Assembly: GCA_003439945.1 (NCBI GenBank)
Contig: QVRM01006063.1
Span: 1-64,000, forward strand
Reading direction: 5' to 3'
Origin: Dermanyssus gallinae
Taxonomy: Eukaryota > Arthropoda > Arachnida > Mesostigmata > Dermanyssidae
DNA: 64,000 nucleotides
Under the pieces are notes generated by a model that was not told where the DNA came from, did not search any database, and saw nothing but the letters and a program-made list of their open reading frames with translations. Within the stretch, counting starts at the first letter, position 1. Every line of letters begins with the position of its first letter. Positions 60,200 through 64,000 of this stretch are shown here, in pieces. Made by a program: the position numbers and the translations under genes.

Positions 60200-60440
60200 C
60201 AGGGCGTGGTAGTATGTGACACACGCCGTTTAGGCGTCGTATAACTTCTTTAAAAAACAATGTTTCCGGTGGAATGGGGGGAGAGCATACAGGTCTGTTT
60301 TGGAGGTGAAAGCTCAAAAACATAGGTTTATTCGGTTTCAGCCGTAAAGTACAGTGGAGTAGTCATTCTGCACGAAATCGTTGCATTCTCCAGTCTGTTT
60401 TTTTGTTTACTTGCTCCGTTTGAGCTAGTAGATATATGTT
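60200..60440 (+). mobile_element. Possible solo left end of a Tc1/mariner-type element
   Basis: Immediately after a short TA run the sequence reads CAGGGCGTGGTAGTATGTGA, with TA just before it, which is how mariner-superfamily ends begin. It contains a GGCGTG...CACGCC inverted pair. No matching right end was found in the window, and the minus frame over 60328-60510 is not recognisable as a transposase. The right limit is arbitrary. Confidence 0.3.
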
Positions 60441-61719
60441 TATTGTACTGTATTCTAAAAAAGTGGACCCGTCTGCACACACGCATATATATATATATAT
60501 ATATAAACACGCAATTTCGCGCTTTTCGGGGAGCGATCTAGTTGTTCGGTAGGTTAACTGAATGTGGCAGCGTATTTAAGACAACATTCTGCTTAGCTTG
60601 AAGGCCATTAAACGCCAAGAGGAGAAGCAACATAGTCGAATTAACAAGAGTGCGCAAAAATGTCGAGATTCCGCAATGTCTCATGTTTGAGCTTATATAT
60701 ATATATACATACATTTTGCCATTATGTTCATAAAGCAAACAAATTTACGATAATGCACATCTAATGGGGATCGTTTTGGTACAGAATCGATCATGTTTTC
60801 GTCATATTCGTCATATGCTTACCGGAACCCGTGTTCTCGCATCCCCTATGTCGGTGTCCAATAGGCTTCTATGAGAACAGAGGAAGGACGTTAGCGGGTC
60901 AGATGCAGGTCGTACAGCAGCCGGTAATCATATCACGAATCAAAGCATCGTCGAGTTGGGACCAAAGGTTTCCTTATGAAATACGTTGTCTTTTGGATTT
61001 GTTTCTTTTTTCTTAGCGGAATTGCAACATTTTAAGGTATTGAATCTAGGGGATAAGAAACTAGGCCATCACAAAATCTTGATTTTTGCGAACTCGGTCA
61101 GCCATATCGATACAGCAGAATTTAGTAAATTCAGTGTCAGGCCTTTTATCAAATAATGTCCGCCCTTTCCTATTGAACAAATTCCTTTTTAACGAGTTTG
61201 ACGACCCCTGAGGGAGGGCACGTTCATATCGGGATGCCTCATATATATATATATATATATATATCCAGCAGAAATTTGTTTTTCAGATTGAATGTCGTAC
61301 TAGAGAACAAATAGTGCTAAACTAAGAAACGGCAGAGGAAGACATAGATAGAGAGAGAGAGCGAGAGATAAATAACGGACAAAATGGAAAGAAATGTGAA
61401 ATTGAGCCGGTGGGCACGTTTGCTTCGATAGCGTGTCAGCCGTTCAGCGGCAGCCGCAGTAGTCGTTGTAGTAGCAGCAGCAGCATTCACCGCTATCGTT
61501 ATATGCTGGGTGGAGTTCCGGTGGACGGCATTGCCCGCGGATTATTATCTACTGTATTATTAGCTTCGTTCGGCCATGGTTGGTTTGTGGTGCGATGCCA
61601 TTGTTGTGCGACTGACTCTGCGGGCTGCTGCCTGCTTTACTGGTACTTTTTCACTTTTTCGCACTCTTTATCTCTCCCCTCTGTCCCTGTCCCCCCCCCA
61701 ACCCATCTCTCTCTTCCTC

Positions 61720-61730
<11 letters not shown>
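60441..61730. other. Unassigned sequence
   Basis: TA tracts lie at 60484-60504 and 61239-61264. The sequence becomes GC-richer from 61420. Confidence 0.4.

Positions 61731-61755
<25 letters not shown>
61731..61755. repeat. (CT)n microsatellite
   Basis: Pure CT run, preceded by CT-rich sequence from about 61660 that includes a C run. Confidence 0.95.
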
Positions 61756-61757
<2 letters not shown>

Positions 61758-63336
61758 GTGCGCAGCTCAAGGCGCTAAAATGAGAGCGTTCAATGGCTAG
61801 AGCGCCCGAAGTGGCACGTTGGTAGGATGGCTTCAGGCGGCTCTGTTGCAGCTAGGGTGGCTGTTGCTTCTACTGTTTCGGCTGCTGCGTCTGCTGCTGC
61901 TGCGGCGGTTGCTGAAGTTTGTAATAACTCCACCAAGTGCCACCGACAACCACCGAGACGAGCTATCGAAGAGGTATTGCTCGCTCGAGCTAATACACTT
62001 CTCGGATGTTTGAAATGCGCGCGCACGACACCTTGACGTCGGAAAGCGGCTGCGGCCGCCGCCGCCACCAACATCGCTGCCTCCGGCAGAGCTGCGCACG
62101 GGGGCGCATCGGGGCTCATAGGGACGCAGTTGGCGGTGGCGCAGTAGTGAAGTCGCGATCACGCAAATCGGCGCCCCACCTTTCTGGTAGACAGCAAACA
62201 GAAGGCGCAAGCGAGTTGGTCTCTATCTCTGTGGGGTGTATGAGGGGGCGAGAGCGGAGAGAGAGACCCAGCGTCTGTACCTACTACGTATACGTACGAA
62301 ATAAAAACAGACGTAAATGCAGATTAGATTGAGATAGGATAATAACGAGAAATATTAGTAAGAGAGAAACAGCGAGAGAAAGATAGTGTGAATCCAAAAG
62401 TAAAGAAACGAATCTGCTCGAAGAGAACGCAGGTGCTTTAGGGGAAGAGAGGGGGAGATAAGGCTGGGAGAGAGAGAGAGATCTAGAGAAGTTAAGAGAG
62501 ATGGTACGTGGGTCGGTGAAGGCGTATCTCTGTGGCAGGTCTCCATCCTCGCCTCCATCTCCGCCCCATTGCGCCGCCGCAGACAAAAGCCATCAACAAA
62601 CGATTGGATCGACCTCACCTTGACGGCGGGGGATGCGGGGTTCGGGGGTGCTGGTCGTCCATCTACCTGGTATCTGTCTGTCTAGCTGTCTGTCTAGGTG
62701 ATTGCCTCTTTGCCAGTCGGTCGTACATCCATCCGCCTTTTTAGGTTGTGCGTTGTGTCTCTGATGCAGAAAAATCGACGACGAATCTACGTTTGGTCGC
62801 AGCAGGTCTGGACAGCAGGTGGCGTATTATTCATTGGATCGAAATCGTCGCGCCGCAGGTGCCGTGGCAGCAGGATGTAGGTTGACCGGGCAGAGGGGGA
62901 GACCGTTGTTGTTGCTGTTGTTGTTGTTCCTGCTGTTGTTATCCCCTCATAGTTCTTTCCGTTATTTGGCACTGTTTAAGGAAAAAAGTGTTTCCTCTCT
63001 TACTGTAGTGATCTTTGCATTTGACATTTTTTGCTCCGACGACGATGACAAACATCAGCGACGTGTTCCGTTCCCCGGATACGGTAGCAGACAAGCAATG
63101 CCATTCCCACCCTACCGGAATAACAAAGAATAAGAACCCAACGACTGTGTGCAGTCGCTGCTTCCGGGGATCCGACGGGGATCCGATTTTATGGTGATGA
63201 TAAAAATGATGATGGCAACATCTCTAACAATGAAACGCTCAAGACACAACGGATTAGGTTTTAGTATTCATTTGACACGTATACCTAAAAATACATGCTA
63301 CATTTTACATCCCTGTGAAAGGTATTGTCTAATGGT
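61756..63336. other. GC-rich unassigned block
   Basis: CTG/GCC triplets (61870-61910, 62045-62075) and GA-rich patches (62240-62490) are followed by TTG at 62905-62942. Overlapping frames on both strands are low-complexity. It may be regulatory or 5' untranslated sequence, but no exon can be defined. Confidence 0.35.
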
Positions 63337-63535
63337 GTACCCCTTATTATCCAATGGTGCTTGTGGCAGCCTGGTCGCTGACTCTTGGAGGCATAGTCTA
63401 TCGTCTATTCTCATTGAGCATCGCTTAAAGAAAATTCGATCAACAACAGGAATCTACCCGGTAGAAAGCCCGATGTGATGATAACCAGGGCTAAGGCACT
63501 AGCCCCCTCATCCCCTCCTAAATCACGTCACCACG
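63337..63535 (-). mobile_element. tRNA-derived SINE, family C, copy C3
   Basis: On the minus strand: a decayed head, then the body TGATCGAATTTTCTTTAAGC and the GCCACAAG tail. The B box is degraded. Confidence 0.8.
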
Positions 63536-63936
63536 ATATCATACTACAAGCATACTATACGGGAGCACAGGTAGGCATACATAGGCACACACCGCACACG
63601 CAAAATATCTCACCCTTTTACAGAGGTTTTGCTATTGTGCAGCAGCTTCCACCTACAGACGACCCACGACCACCCGGCTCTATTCCTTGTCGCTGAGTGA
63701 CCAAATGGACAGAGGGACTCTCGCGGTTTTTCTGATCGACGAGGTAGGCGGGCGAGCACTATGCATTAACAGAGACTGCAGTATAAAATACGCAGTAGAC
63801 GCCACAACAATGGCACTAGCAACAGAGACGAATAGCTCTGTCGGAACAAAGTATTCTCCGTCCGCCCACGAGCTTGGCATCGCCTTCAATGAGGCATCGA
63901 CTTCAATGAGGAACCGGATGCTGAACTTGTAGATAT
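63536..63936. other. Unassigned sequence between two SINEs
   Basis: An 81-codon frame (63687-63932) ends at the next SINE. It has reasonable composition but no known domain. Confidence 0.35.
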
Positions 63937-64000
63937 ATTTAAGGTTTCCCCAACAGTTGTCCTCGTGTCAGCCGCATGGCCGATGGTTATATGGCCTTAT
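63937..64000 (-). mobile_element. tRNA-derived SINE, family C, copy C4 (cut by the window edge)
   Basis: Starts with the family C tail in the same orientation (TATTTAAGGTTTCCCCAACA, then GCCGCATGGCCG). The head would lie beyond position 64000. Confidence 0.7.

Overview
This window looks like nuclear DNA of an arthropod. The evidence is dense (TA)n and (TTG)n/(CAA)n microsatellites, several tRNA-derived SINE families, decayed non-LTR retrotransposons and two mariner-superfamily elements. It shows no bacterial gene order, ribosome binding sites or operons. A mite or tick is plausible, because the wording of one LINE family recalls elements I associate with Acari, but this is an inference with low confidence. 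No intact protein-coding host gene could be recognised in 64 kb. The window is best read as intergenic or long-intron sequence filled with repeats.

Layout. Positions 1-5.3 kb hold microsatellites. A decayed reverse-transcriptase (RT) LINE lies on the minus strand at 5.3-6.25 kb. A short ORF of coding-like composition that I do not recognise is at 7.45-7.8 kb. From 7.9 to 10.86 kb a long TA tract is interrupted by two different mariner-superfamily transposons placed head to tail: a D,D34D mariner (7980-9264) and a D,D37D maT-like element (9433-10738). Both keep their terminal inverted repeats, TA target sites and catalytic aspartates, and both are broken by stops or frameshifts.

From 11 to 48 kb the sequence is mainly unassigned. 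It contains SINE copies (families A, B and C), two fossils of an RT element with a restriction-like, 'QRGN'-ending C-terminus (19.5-20.07 and 37.8-38.45 kb), a second copy of the first LINE family (27.98-28.33 kb), and possible zinc-finger debris at 18.2-18.4 kb. From 48 to 64 kb there are further SINEs, an RT fossil at 56.1-56.9 kb, and a nested pair at 58.7-59.8 kb, where a minus-strand LINE 3' end has split a plus-strand RT domain.

The elements do not form a pathway. They depend on one another as parasites of the same machinery: SINEs carry RNA polymerase III boxes and presumably borrowed LINE enzymes, and mariners target TA, the dinucleotide that fills this region. The most notable observation is the co-location of two unrelated mariners and two SINE-B copies with TA tracts. 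I found no CRISPR array, rRNA gene, convincing functional tRNA gene or clear promoter.
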